Notes: generated from the letters alone by a model not told the origin. A stretch of 64,000 bases of DNA from Raffaelea ambrosiae (GCA_002778195.1 PCDI01000008.1:310001-374000); one strand, 5' to 3'. Shown: positions 35,192 through 46,330, counted from the stretch's first letter. A program made the numbers and translations.

Positions 35192-36462
35192 TTACAACGC
35201 CATCATCCCCACCATGCCGGCCAGCATGCCCCCCGCCGCCACGGCCATCACCACGGCCCGCTCCACCAGCGGCGACCCGTGGGCCGGCGCGCCACCCGAC
35301 GAGCTGGACCCGCCTGTGCTGTCCGCACCTCCTGTCGCCGTGGCTGTCGCCGCCGCCGTGTACGACGACGAGCACCCGGCCGCATCGGTCGGGAGGCCGC
35401 CGCACGCCTGCGTGCTCAGCTGGCTGCAGATGCTGGCCGCCGACGAGACGTCGAGCGTGGTCCAGTAGCGGGCGAGGAGAGCGGCCTCGTAGACGGCCCG
35501 GGCGTCCCCGACTGCTGCCCGCTCCGCCAGGGCCTCCCGTTTCTCCACCTCCGTCGCAACCGCGCGCCTACCCACCACGGTGGTCGTCCCCGAGACGACA
35601 ATGGTCACGCCAAACCCGCCGGTGCCCCCCGTGGCGGCGGCCGTCGTCACGGACGTCGTGATGGTTGTCGCGGCCCCGTCAGAACCGGTCGTGGTGGCTG
35701 TGGTGCCGACCGCGGCCGCGGCCGTTGCTGTCGCATCGGCGGCCGACGCCGCCGCCACGGCCGAGGCCTCGTTGCCACCGACCAGATTGGCCGTACACCG
35801 GGCATAGTTCTCGTGGCACTGGTTGAGGGCGGCGTTGCAGGCCTCGCGGTTGGCCAGCGTGGAGGTGCCGGTGGCCCAGTCGGGGAAGATGTAGGGAAAG
35901 GAGGAGTAGTAGTAGTCGGGGATGTAGGTGGTGGTATGGGGCGTGGTCGCGGTGGCTGCCGAGGCCGGCGCCGTGCCCGTGCAGACGGCCCTGAGAGTTG
36001 TTTGGTTAGCGCACAGAGCCACGGACAGACCCGAACAGACGACACACGTGGTTTCTCGAGTCTCTGCCCGCACACTTACCCGCTCGGACAACAGGCCGGC
36101 TGGTTGTTGCTGTCGAGAGAACAGACTTGGTTCAGGGGACAGCAGATGTTGGCAAAGGCCGAACCCTGGCTGGCACAGCTGTAGTAGCTGGCTGGACAGG
36201 AGCTCGATGACGACGTTGTCGTGGCCGCCGCCCCTGTCGAGGAGGCCGTCTGCCGAGGCCGCAGACGGGCCAGGTCGAACTCGATCGTGCCGGCGGCATG
36301 GAAGGGCGCCTGTGGTGGCGAGGACGCCAACGGGGGGAAAGGGAGAGCAGGAGGAGGAGGGCTCGCGACCACGGATGACACTTGGCTGCTCAGGAGTGCG
36401 GCCGACGGCAGAAGCCGTAGCCAGGAGGCGGCGCCCGAGCGTATTCGCCGGCGGGGACGCAT
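35192..36462 (-). CDS. Cys-rich GPI-anchored surface protein
   Basis: Two exons (36080-36462 and 35192-35990), 393 aa. Start MRPRRRIRSGAASWLRLL.. gives a long basic-then-hydrophobic signal peptide. A knottin-like cysteine cluster follows (SCPASYYSCA, NICCPLNQVCSLDSNNQP, ACCPSGAVC), crossing the splice junction. Next is YIPDYYYSSFPYIFPDWAT with NREACNAALNQCHENYARC, then Thr/Ala/Gly-rich sequence, a second Cys block (CSQLSTQACGGLPTDAAGC), and a C-terminal hydrophobic tail (VVMAVAAGGMLAGMVGMMAL) after small residues, as for GPI addition. The paired-Cys motif resembles granulin or chitin-binding knottins, but I cannot assign binding. It is probably wall-linked and extracellular. Confidence 0.8.
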
Positions 36463-37230
36463 ATTTTGTTGTGTGTGTGTGTGTGTGTGTGTGCCTGGAA
36501 CAGCTGTGGAATGTGGACGAAGCGGTTGTATTAAACGAAAAGCTAATCGGGAAAGCCAACTTTAAAAGAAAAAAGGTTTGCGCACGCATTCTTCTTCCAC
36601 GTGCTACATTAAAAAAAATTGACACCCTTCTCACGATGTAAACAAGGCGCTGAAGAAAGAGCGTTGCCCACGGCTACAGAGAAAAGTGGATCCAAGTGGG
36701 GTCTAGAACCACCCAGCCTGATGACATCACACGGTCCCCGAAAACCATGCAGCGAGTCGTTGACCAGAAACCTTGATCATTGGAAAAGACAATGAAAGAG
36801 AAGATACAAGTAAAGTCTCAAAAAGAATGCTCTGACCGGCATGCGCGAGACGGCTGTGGTATGCAGTGATAGTACAAGTGCAGCGAAAAAATACGGAGAA
36901 CTGTAATGCAGTACCAATACAGAAACAAGAAAAATCGCCTGACAATTCTAACCAGTACGAAAATGCATACAGAACAGAATCGAAGCGACGAAAAGCATAC
37001 CAACAACAAAAAAGTTGCAAAAATGCACTCTGTGATACATCATTACATTAAAAAAAAGAACACCCAGGCCCAATGACTCCCCTTCTTTCTCGCTAATAGC
37101 AGACAACCAGAAACAGAAACCTTGAATAGGACAAACATATGCAATAGACTGCTGGAAACCCCAAAATGCATCCTTTTTCTTTGCTACTTCTTTCGCTTGG
37201 CTGGCCCACCGCCTTCCCATGCCTGCTTGG
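36463..37230. other. Intergenic region
   Basis: Promoter of the Cys-rich GPI gene, with a (GT)n run at 36469-36493, and the 3' region of the next minus-strand gene. No gene was seen. Confidence 0.5.
36469..36493. repeat. (GT)n microsatellite
   Basis: About 12 GT units directly upstream of the GPI protein start on the minus strand, probably in its 5' leader. Confidence 0.85.
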
Positions 37231-39531
37231 TCACCGGGCCGGTGATCCCTGGTACCGTCCGTCCAGCTCGGCATACGACTGCTGCACCGGCCCGGACTGG
37301 TAGGAGGTCATGCCACCCGCAGGGTACTGTGGTGAGACGGCCGAGACGGCCGAGCCCGGCGCATACGGCGACGACGTCCGGCCATAGACGGGCGACGGGC
37401 TGCCGCTCTGCAGCTCGGCGGCCTGTGGATAGGCGCTCTGGCCCGACAACTCGGGCGGTGGCCGCGACTGGCCGGAGAGCTCGGGCGGCGCTGGCGACAT
37501 GCTGTGGCCCGGATAGCCCGACATTGGGGAGACACCTGCCTGGCCGTTGTTGTTGTTGTAGTAGCTCGGGTTGGGACTCGGAGGCGGCTTGTAACCGGCA
37601 GCAGCAGCAGCCGCCGCAGCCGCTGGGCCGGTCAGTTCGGTACCGCCCAGCTCCGGCTTGCCGCCAGCATATGCGCCACCGGGTGGCAGGTTGTCCAGCT
37701 GCTGGAAGTTGTTCTGGGACAGCATGCGCTTGTTCTTGCGCACGCGGCGGCACACGAAGAACGTCACCAGGGCCAGGACCATCAGGCCGCCGACGACACC
37801 GACGACGGCACCCACAATGACGCCCGTGTTGGATTTCGAGGATCCGCTGCCGCTGCCGTCGTTGTCACTGTCGTCGCCATCAGTGTCCCCGCTGCTGCTC
37901 CCGCCTGTCGAAGAGCCGGCGGCGCCGGTGCCTGTCGCAGTGGCGCCTCCGCTGCCTCGGGATGTGGTGCGTGTCGCGGCTGTGCCGGTGCGTCCGGTAC
38001 GGGTCAAGCCAGACGGGGCTGTTTGGGAGACTGAATACGGGAACAAAACCAGTCAATTTTTTTTGGTTTCGAAAAAGAAGGGGGGAAAAAACGGTTCGAG
38101 CACAAGGTCCTACCAGAGTTGGAAATGCCGCTGATCACGGCCTTTTTCTCGACGGCGCTGCAGTACTCAGCAAAGACAGACAGAGCGGTCGTGATGCTGT
38201 CCGCGTCGTAGGAGCTGCAGTAGGCACCAGACTTGACCGCGTACGTGATGTAGCTCGAGACGAGCGGCGACATGCTCTCCTTGAGGCAGACACAGGACGC
38301 CAGCAGCTGCGGGCCTTCGGGGCAGAGATTGTACGTGTTCTTTTCTTTGTGTCAGCACGCCTGGTCATTTTCTGTCGTTCAATTTGGGTGGGGGGAAGGG
38401 AGGGCTCCTATTACTGTAAAGACGGCTGAGGAGACGGCACTCTGGAGACAGCCAGCCATGGAGCTGAATTGCGGCATGTCGGAGATGTAGTACGTCACTG
38501 GAGAAAAAACAGAGAGAGAGAGAGAGAGAGAGAGCAAGAGTGTCAGCTGTGACTGTTCAGTGTGACCCGAGAATCATACACCAAGGACACGCTCAAAAAC
38601 AAAACATACTGTCACCAGGCGGGTTGGACGCCGTAGGAAAGTCGGAAGTGCCCGAGTTGAGATTGCAGTAGGCGGCGTAAAAAGCCTGTGCCGACGAGAT
38701 ATCGGCCGTGTGCGACGAGCATTCCATGCTGACCCAGGTGTTGATCATCTGGCTCACCACGAGCGAGTTCTGGTTCTTCTGGCACACGCACGTGGCCAGG
38801 TTGGCGGCATCGGGTGGGCACAGCTCATCCGTCTGGGAAGGACGTTGGTTACTTGATGGAATATGCGGGTACGGGGCCAATTTGGACATTCTCGGGACCG
38901 GAAGGCGAAGACCGGAAGGCGAAGACCGGAAGGCGAAGGGCAGGGAGGGGGGAAAGGAGGACCTACCATGCTGGCAACGGCATTGACGAGCTGGCTGGAG
39001 GCACACGGCGCCAGATATGTGATCTCGGGGATGTCGGAGATGTATTGGTCCACCTCGACGGCCGGCGTCGGGAACACGGGCAGGTTGTCTTGGCTGCAGT
39101 AGGCCGCCAGCACGGTCGAGGCGGAGGCCTGGTCTTCGGTGGCCGTCGAGCCACAGCTGTAGCTGACCGAGGACGACACGGTTGCCGCCAGCGCCGCGTA
39201 CATGGGGCTCTTGCAGATGCAGGACTGGAGCGCCGTGACCGCCTGGGGACAGCTCTCGTCGGTCTGAGACATGACATTGTAGCCGAGGGCCTCTTGGGCG
39301 CATGGAGCCTGTTTTGTTTTTTGCGAAAACTGTGTTAGTCTTTTTTCCCACTCCTTGGTCCAGAAGAGGTGTTCTAGACTACCCAATTTTATTTGTCCAT
39401 TCTCCCCTCCTCTCACGTACCAGCTGTGTGAACAGTTGTAGATCGGTAATGTAGACAACATCCGCGGCAGCGACCAGCGATCCCGCCAGTGGAAGCCACA
39501 AGAGCGAGGCGCGCATGTTGTTGCGCCGCAT
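37231..39531 (-). CDS. Receptor-like membrane protein with three CFEM-like Cys modules
   Basis: Six exons (39421-39531, 38967-39308, 38610-38832, 38415-38497, 38114-38339, 37231-38030), 594 aa. A signal peptide (MRRNNMRASLLWLPLAGSL..) is followed by three homologous modules: VVYITDLQLFTQLAPCA..ESCP..LQSCIC..YSCG..LAAYC; DQYISDIPEITYLAPCA..ELCP..LATCVC..MECS..YAAYC; YYISDMPQFSSMAGCL..NLCP..LASCVC..AYCS..FAEYC. Then comes a Thr/Gly/Ser stalk, a Gly/Val-rich membrane helix (aa ~399-423) and basic stop-transfer CRRVRKNKR. The cytosolic tail (~165 aa) is Pro/Tyr/Gln-rich with PPELSGQS twice. Type I topology suggests a surface sensor; ligand and signalling role are unknown. Exon phases close exactly. 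Confidence 0.85.
38511..38534. repeat. (AG)n microsatellite in intron
   Basis: About 12 AG units within the third intron of the triple-module receptor gene (minus-strand reading: CT-rich tract, next to the acceptor). Confidence 0.85.
38897..38938. repeat. 14-bp tandem repeat in intron
   Basis: Three perfect copies of ACCGGAAGGCGAAG within the second intron of the receptor gene. Confidence 0.9.
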
Positions 39532-41188
39532 CGTGGACTCGGGAGAGAGATAGAAAGAGAGAGCGAGCCCCCCCCTTTCAGTCCAGGGTGACTGTGTGTA
39601 GGTTGCCGAGGCGCAAGTTACAAACACACAAAGGCACTTGATCGCAACAGTGAGAGTTGTGAGGGTACGTGCAGCAGAAACAAGTCACAGATATCCCAAC
39701 AAGTATATTGTCACCAGCCCGGAAAGGAAGGAAAACAAGCAAGCAAAACAACAGAGCTACAAGAGAAAGAGGAAAGAAAGAAAAAAAAGACCGCCAAGGA
39801 CAAGAGAGGGAATAAAAAATAACAACGGCTTTTCTGTCGCGTCCCACACTTGCAAGGCAAGGCAAAAACTGCATCGGAAAGGCAGGAGGGCCTACACCCG
39901 CAAAGCACTTGCGAGCCACGCGCGGCCTTACGCTACGGTTGGGTCCTTTTTCTTTTTCTTCTTCTTCTTCTCTGTCATGGGTTAGGGGGGAGCAGGATCT
40001 CTCCGAGAAGCAATGCGCACGCCTTGTGCGGACGGGCTTTTGTTTGCCCCTTTGGTATGGAGAGATCGTTTCGTTCTGATCGTACAGCGTAATGACAAGC
40101 GAGGTACTTGCCTTATTGGTGTGGCATGCCTGAAAACGAAAGTATCATTGCCAAGCAAGTCCCCCTGCCAGCTGAACTTTTGAACATCCACAATGGAACC
40201 ATACCACGATGGGATGTGGAGAGAAGGCGAAAGAAAGAGAAAAAAGACTGGATGGGGGACTGCTACTAGTTTGAAGAAATGCGGAACAGTCACTGGCTGT
40301 CCGCCACAAGAGCCTCAGTTAGAGCACGCACTAACACGCTCGTGAGGGCGAGGCAGACCCACGCTCCGCCTCATGCGGCAACCACCGCGACATTGAAGCA
40401 AAGCCTGCGTCCAGCTGCATGCGGGAATCTTGGGACGATTGAAGCGGATACAGCTCGGCCTTGCTGCCTGTTGTCAACTTGGGAGTTTACTATGTAGTTG
40501 CGTGTAGACGGTTCAAAAGTGCTGTGGACCGTCTCAAAGCCTCTCGTGAGAATAGGGATACCTTTGACAACCAAATAACGTTAATTCCAAGCGCTGTGTG
40601 GGTTGGCTGTTGCATCTTGCGTATTCTCCACTGAATTGGGTTTAGTGGCCAAGGACTGAAAATCTCACCGCAGCCCAAGTACGCGCTGGAAGGAGAGCTG
40701 TCCCTGGATGTGGCGTACACACATGGACATGGCGAACTAGGTCTGCCGTAGAGTATGGCGTACGGTGTGTTTTACGCACCAACACAGGCGATATCTTTTG
40801 TCTCCATGACAAGCTTGCCATCAATGCGAAGATCGGCCTTCCGATGAACGAGTACTGCACACAGTGATGCTCTTGATTTCTCCATTTTCCAGGTAGTGGA
40901 CTCAACCGTTTGTTCTCCGTGATTCCGCCCTCGTTCCGTTGCCTGTTCTGTTTAGTTGCCCACCGAAGCACACCATCGCTTGCGCTAACCGCTCTGCCAA
41001 GACCTGGTCCCTGGAATGGGGAAATGAGTTCTCTCACCACCGTGCAGGGCGAAAGGGGCGCGTCCGACGTCATAAGCCAGCTTGTCCACTTAGGCAAAGC
41101 CTGCGGCAGGCAGTTGCAGTTGTAGTTGCAAGCCTCCTCGGTATTTGATAGCTTATCAATGTCCAGGCTGACTCTTTTTTTTTAAATC
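39532..41188. other. 1.7-kb intergenic region
   Basis: Upstream region of the receptor gene (A/G-rich leader sequence 39720-39790) and the 3' side of the His-rich membrane-protein gene. Short open frames lack family signals. No gene was seen. Confidence 0.45.
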
Positions 41189-42703
41189 TTACATGCAACC
41201 ATCGTCACCACCCGACAAGAATGGCTGCCGCCTGTGTGCCTTCTCGCGCGCTTCTGCCTCTTCCTCGTCTGTGACCTGCCAATGCTGAGCGTGTTGGAAC
41301 GTCTCCCTGTGCTCCAGCGAGTGAAACAAGACAGAAGAGAAGGACGAGGCTGGATCTGGCAACCCATCCTGTGGATTGGCGTCTTCGGTCACTATCGCCT
41401 GTGCAATGGCATCCTGCCATGCCGGACTGCCGCATTGTTCTTGTGCGCTGGCATCAGTGCCGTCTACGCCTTGGCTCACAATGCCCCGATTCCGAATGAG
41501 CTGACGGAGCGCCTGGCGCTTCTCCTCCTCTCCGAGCGCTTGGATGTCCTCCAGCAGGTTCAAGCCCGGGCCGAGTTGTGCCTCTTCGTGGCGGCGTCGA
41601 GCGAACAGTCGCAGAAACCGCCAGAACCAGTTGTTGCAATCGTCGGAATGATGATGATGGTGGTGATGGTGATGATGGTGACGATGTCCGTGGGAGGAGT
41701 TCACGCTTCCAGAATCGCCGTCGTCGTCTTGATCGTGGTCGCCAGAATCGTCGCCGTTGTCGGCGTAGTCTTGTCGATGCCACCGGTCCCATACCACCAG
41801 CATACGCCACCACCAGGACCAGTCTATCTGCTGCAGCGCTCGCCAGTGTGTCGTCACGGACCGCCAAGCCGCTTCCAGCGCACCAGTGTGAGGGCCAAAC
41901 AAGCCCGCGTTGACCAACGCTGCCATGCCCACATATCCAATGCCGTACAGGACGATGCCAATGGCGGTGGTCAGGACCATGGCCGCACCAAAGACAAAGG
42001 GCAGAAAGGTGTGGACGACGTAGGTATACGACAGCTGTGCGCCGTTCCTTAGAAGCTGGTATGCCCGTGGTAGGAGAGACCGCAGGCTCTCAGCCGTGGA
42101 AGTCAAGACAGAAGCGAACATGTCCAGGACACGCGTAGCGAGTGGCTGGACGGCATCCAAGTAGACGATGCCGGCGAGTGCACGGAGCGGAGGAGTGACG
42201 CACAGGACAAACAGCATGGCCAGCACAGGAATGCCAAACAGGACCGTGGCCATGGGCCTCACAACGGGGATGTTGTCGTATGCGGCATCGGGTACGGCGA
42301 CGGCTCCAGCCTTGGCATCACTGCCTGGGTTGCCAAACGGCGAGGAAGCGGGCTGTGGAGGCCACACAAAGCGTAGCCGTTGGCCCTGGTCAAAGGCCAT
42401 GCCAACAATTTGTCGTACGGCATTGACCACGGACGACACGTCTTGTCCAAGCTTAATGCCTTCATCACCACCACCGGTGCTATTGAATGAGAGCAGTAGG
42501 CCGCTGTAAAAGGCATAGTCGGCTATCAAGGACGGAAAGAACGGCCAGCCACAGGTTTCGTCGGTCAGAAGGCCTCCTAGAATGGTTCGAGGAAAGTGGT
42601 CCCCGTCTTCGAGAAAAACAAAGTGGGATAGCAAAGGAGCAACGAGAAGGAATCCGAAGAATAGGGCAGCCAACGACTGGAGTGCTATTAATGTAGGTGA
42701 CAT
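41189..42703 (-). CDS. Uncharacterised membrane protein with an 11-His run
   Basis: Single exon, 504 aa. Hydrophobic segments at about aa 6-30, 152-182 and 233-268 (the last long enough for two helices). An extended region 31-150 follows the first helix. An acidic-to-histidine stretch follows the last membrane part: DNGDDSGDHDQDDDGDSG, then GHRH and His 342-352, followed by an amphipathic Trp/Phe/Arg segment (WFWRFLRLFARRRHEE), and a charged C-terminal tail (EEEAEAREKAHRR). I recognise no family. Acidic-His loops are typical of metal-binding regions in Zn/Ni transporters, but the membrane part is not recognisably ZIP or CDF. The His run is CAC/CAT-coded and may be length-polymorphic. Confidence 0.7.
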   Translation of the reverse strand: MSPTLIALQSLAALFFGFLLVAPLLSHFVFLEDGDHFPRTILGGLLTDETCGWPFFPSLIADYAFYSGLLLSFNSTGGGDEGIKLGQDVSSVVNAVRQIVGMAFDQGQRLRFVWPPQPASSPFGNPGSDAKAGAVAVPDAAYDNIPVVRPMATVLFGIPVLAMLFVLCVTPPLRALAGIVYLDAVQPLATRVLDMFASVLTSTAESLRSLLPRAYQLLRNGAQLSYTYVVHTFLPFVFGAAMVLTTAIGIVLYGIGYVGMAALVNAGLFGPHTGALEAAWRSVTTHWRALQQIDWSWWWRMLVVWDRWHRQDYADNGDDSGDHDQDDDGDSGSVNSSHGHRHHHHHHHHHHHSDDCNNWFWRFLRLFARRRHEEAQLGPGLNLLEDIQALGEEEKRQALRQLIRNRGIVSQGVDGTDASAQEQCGSPAWQDAIAQAIVTEDANPQDGLPDPASSFSSVLFHSLEHRETFQHAQHWQVTDEEEAEAREKAHRRQPFLSGGDDGCM

Positions 42704-43405
42704 CGTAGGTGCGAGAGAAAGGTAAAAGTGCTAGGGTGGGAGGTTTGTAGGAGAACGCAGCATAGGGGGGAGGGCACACGGCAAAGGTGGAAAAAGGAGA
42801 GAAGGTAGGTATGTTGGCAAAGTTGAAAAGAATAAGCATAAGGAACTGGAAATATTAGACTAAATTTATTCTGAGTCGCGTTTGTTTGTTTGTCTGAAGA
42901 CGGAAAGGAGGGAGCAGTGCGCTGAAAACGGAAGGAGCGAACAGGTATAAACACGCAAACTTCGTTGCACATTTACTGTTCAGGTTACACGCCTTCTCTC
43001 ATTACAGATTCTATTTAAGTGGGATTGTTGTCTCTTCTGATCAGTATAGACTGAGGGAAACCTCACGGGTTCAACGGCGTATGATTAAAAATATAATATA
43101 TATCAAAAAGCAATGAAGCACTCGGGCTATATGTAGTTCCTCCATCCATATGCCTGCAGAATATTGGAACCTGAGAAAGAATCTGAAAAAAAAAAACCCT
43201 AAGTATTTCAAGGAACAGAATCAACATAGCAGTGCAGCCAGACTTGTTAACATGAAGGATTCCTCGATAAAGAGAAGAATTCCTGAGCCAACAAAGCGAA
43301 GCACAATGGGATGTAGCCATCTAGCGGAAGAGCCACAACACCTAACGAAAGAGAATCAGATACGGACAGAAGCTCGAAGCTCAAAAGCCACAGGTAGCCA
43401 GTATA
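42704..43405. other. Intergenic region
   Basis: Promoter side of the His-rich gene and 3' side of the next gene; AT-richer, with A-runs at 43185-43197. No gene was seen. Confidence 0.5.
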
Positions 43406-44359
43406 TCAATCATGGCGTCCCCGTTTGTTGGCCCGAGGACCATCGTCAGAGTTGGTACCAGAGGCTGACGAGCTGTTGTCTGTGTCATCTGTGAGAGCGG
43501 CATCCTGTGCCTCCGATTCAGTTGCTCCAATTTGAGACTGATTTAAGGCCAATGCACTGCGGACCTCGGCAGGTATCTCCTTGCACTTGTCGATTTCCTT
43601 CTTGAAACAGTCAAAAAGATCTGTGATTCTCTCATGGTGCTCATCAAAACGAGCCACAGCTGTTTGGAGGCCGTCGAGGTTGGCCATCACCCGAGCCACA
43701 CCATCATCGAGGGCCTCAATGACAGTTCGCTCAAGCATTGGCTGCAGCTCATCGTGAAGGAGAGTTGGCACCATCTCAGACAATACATTTCGGAAGATCT
43801 GTGGCACCAGATCCAGAATCATCGCTTCTGTGTCCCTGCGAGACATGCCGGAGGCGGGAGCGGCATCATGTATGACCCGTGCGATCGAGTACCAATGGGT
43901 GATGGTGTTGGCCATGCTATCAGAGCCATTGTGGCCGGTAGAAGACGCACCACTCAGCTCCGGTGAAGCAGTTTCCGTGATTGTCTCGGTAATCGTCTCG
44001 GTAACCGTCTCTATGATTGTGGCGTTCTCATTGTGCGGGACGGAATGAGCAGCGATTGTCGCACGAATCTGGGCATCCATTGGAGAGTCGAGATCGGAAA
44101 AGTCACCATCAAGGGACCTGTCTGTAGGGTGGCTCTCATGGGCTGGTGTTGTTTGACTAGACGACGACGACCCCAGGGATCCCGTTTCCGACTGAAGCGA
44201 GCTGCGGGACGTCAGCATAGGCATGGAGTTCTTCTTACTGCTGTTCTTGTCCGTGGTGACGTTTATCGAGGTAGCGGCATCAACTTTGTGGTCCTCGCCT
44301 GGGGGATGATTGAGATCCCCCATGTTGGTGCATGCAACTGGAGATCCTGAAGATGCCAT
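43406..44359 (-). CDS. Uncharacterised Ser/Thr/acidic protein (orphan)
   Basis: Single open frame of 317 codons on the minus strand beginning MASSGSPVACTNMGDLNHPP. It is hydrophilic: a Ser/Thr-rich N-terminal third, a short TET array (ETVTETITETITETA), then a region predicted to be helical (TEAMILDLVPQIFRNVL, HDELQPMLERTVIEALDD, ITDLFDCFKKEIDKCKEI) and a C-terminal basic NLS-like end (RANKRGRHD). It has no signal peptide or membrane helix. I recognise no family. Codon use is less GC3-biased than its neighbours, and upstream sequence (44400-44744, minus) is open with a protein-like composition, so the true gene may have more 5' exons. It could be a lineage-specific gene. Confidence 0.5.
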   Translation of the reverse strand: MASSGSPVACTNMGDLNHPPGEDHKVDAATSINVTTDKNSSKKNSMPMLTSRSSLQSETGSLGSSSSSQTTPAHESHPTDRSLDGDFSDLDSPMDAQIRATIAAHSVPHNENATIIETVTETITETITETASPELSGASSTGHNGSDSMANTITHWYSIARVIHDAAPASGMSRRDTEAMILDLVPQIFRNVLSEMVPTLLHDELQPMLERTVIEALDDGVARVMANLDGLQTAVARFDEHHERITDLFDCFKKEIDKCKEIPAEVRSALALNQSQIGATESEAQDAALTDDTDNSSSASGTNSDDGPRANKRGRHD

Positions 44360-45320
44360 CCTTGTCCGTCGTATGCGCTATTTGTAGACACGAACTCTGC
44401 AAACGCAATACTATATCTTCGAGGTAGATGAAAGTTGTCAGTACATTTGTGGTGTTTTGACCTCGTCTCACGGAGCTGATGTCGGCAATGGTGTCGCCGT
44501 CCGACAGTTGTGTGATGGTTTTGTTGGAGGCTGGGAGAAACCCCAGTTTCGAAATATACAATGGGCTGATCAGGCGAGGAAGAATGCACTTGGAGGCGGT
44601 TGTAGATGTAAAGAAGAGGGAGTGGAAGGTTACTTTTAACGGAAAGACGTAGGGAGACATGACAGATTTGAGCAGAAATCGAAAATTGAGAACGTTTTGA
44701 ATGTCAGGTGTGTGAGAAATATGGGAGTTCTGGGATACGAACATGTCGAGGTTGGAGTGAGAGGAAGGTGAGCTACGGATGGTCTTTTCAATGATGCCAT
44801 GAGGATGAAGTGAGGGTTGTGAGATGAAAATTACTCAAAAGGGCAAAACTAGTTAACTACTGTTTATTCATGGAACAGCCATGATACATCTCCTGCCTTT
44901 ATTGAACCAATGCGTTGTATGTCTTCCTGCAGACGCCTTGTTCATCCAATCTTAAAATCGAACTGAGCCATGATTACAGTTATGGCTGCTGTCGCAGAAT
45001 CAAAAAAATTAAAATTAAAATAGCGCTAGTCATTGACACTGGCAGTCCTGGGCAAGCATTTGCCGACTGCTGCGGTAGAACCGGCGTCTACAGGGACCAC
45101 AGCACCCAAGTATGCCACTGCGCAAGCACAGTCCCGCCGTGTCCTTGGTTTCGAGAAGACTGCGAGCCTTGCGGTCCCCGCGAGCTTCCTCGCTCATGCC
45201 ACTAGCCTACGCCATGGGTGTGTAGAGCATCTATTTACAGCTGCTAGCAAGATGTCTAGGAAATCAAAGGCAACAGTCAAAAAGAACAAGGAAGCACGCT
45301 AAGAGGGGCAGTTGAAAACA
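44360..45320. other. Intergenic region with possible extra 5' sequence of the orphan gene
   Basis: The minus frame 44744-44280 begins MFVSQNSHISHTPDIQNV and is open for 154 codons, but I cannot join it to the orphan with good splice sites. The remainder (44750-45320) shows no gene. Confidence 0.35.
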
Positions 45321-45830
45321 CTAGGTGGCAAGAGATAGTCCGCTGGACAAACGCAGCTCCGGGCCCCAGTTGCACTCCATCACCGGCACGGCATACTTGG
45401 CCACGCGCACCGTGCTCGACACGTCGATGTCCAGCGTGGCCGTTCCTTTTTCCATGTCCACCTCAACAGCCGCGCCGGCTGCTCCAGCCACGCCAACATT
45501 GTTGACCAGGACGTCCAGTCGCCCAAAGAGTCTCAGTGCTAGATCCACGGCCGCCTCGCATTCGGTGTTCTTGGTGCCGTCTCCGCGGGCAGCCACGGCC
45601 CGTCCACGGCCCGGCTTACTGTTGGCCAGATCAGCCGTCTTTTGCGCCCACTCGCGGTCCATGTCTAGGCACACGACACTGCAGCCGTCGTCGGCCAGCA
45701 GGATCGATATCGCCCAGCCATTACCAATGCCGCCGCCCACACAGCCGGCACCGGCAACGATGGCCACACGGCCGCGAAGCGAACGGGACGGCGGTTCAGC
45801 CGAGGTAGAAGAAGGTGTTTCGAGGTGGCG
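45321..45830 (-). pseudogene. Truncated short-chain dehydrogenase/reductase
   Basis: The minus frame reads SLRGRVAIVAGAGCVGGGIG.. (Rossmann TGxxxGIG-like turn), SILLADDGCSVVCLDMD, CEAAVDLALRLFGRLDVLVN, NVGVAGA (NNxG block) and VRVAKYAVPVME, then ends at a stop at 45321-45323. The Ser-Tyr-xxx-Lys catalytic half is missing and nothing resembling it follows. Upstream, the frame meets a 9-10 base C/G run at about 45831-45840 without a convincing start. SDRs are NAD(P)-dependent oxidoreductases; this copy lacks the active site, so it is most likely a decayed or truncated gene. It is head-to-head with the hydrolase gene on the plus strand. Confidence 0.7.
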
Positions 45831-46330
45831 GGGGGGGGGAAGTCACCACGGTCTGGCTGAAAGCGATTGGTCAGCTTGAAGTCGGGGTCAGTCCCCAGAC
45901 CACGTAAGTGGTGAGCGCTTCCCCAACTTTTCATCCGGGGCCGTGGACCCGTTTTTTTCGGGAAAGGCATCGCAGGCGCAAGAGGAGACGAGACTAAGAC
46001 GAAAAGCCCTGGCGCAGTTCCATGTACTATGGGTGGCCTTGCCACGTCAGTCTTAGCGGGCCGACCAAGCTTATCGTGTGTGTAAGAGGTTTACTATGTA
46101 ACTGCATAGTAGATGTCGACATCGGCGTTATGGGTCGGCCTGTATTAATATTCCACCACCGAGTAACCGCGGTCTTTTCCAGGGCCAATTCTCGGCCTAC
46201 CGTACAAGTAACCGTGAGCATAACCTGCTGCTGAAACAAACAAGCAAACAAACAAACAAGAAAGAACCGCTCTGTGTGTCTCGCAATCCTGTGTCTTGTG
46301 CCGGTCTCAACATTCTTATCAATCATCGCC
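45831..46330. promoter_or_regulatory. Upstream region of the alpha/beta hydrolase
   Basis: Interval of 500 bp between the SDR fragment and the hydrolase ATG. It holds a poly-G tract (45831-45840), an inverted CTATG..CATAG motif around 46094-46109 and a (CAAA)n run just before the gene (46236-46260). Confidence 0.4.
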
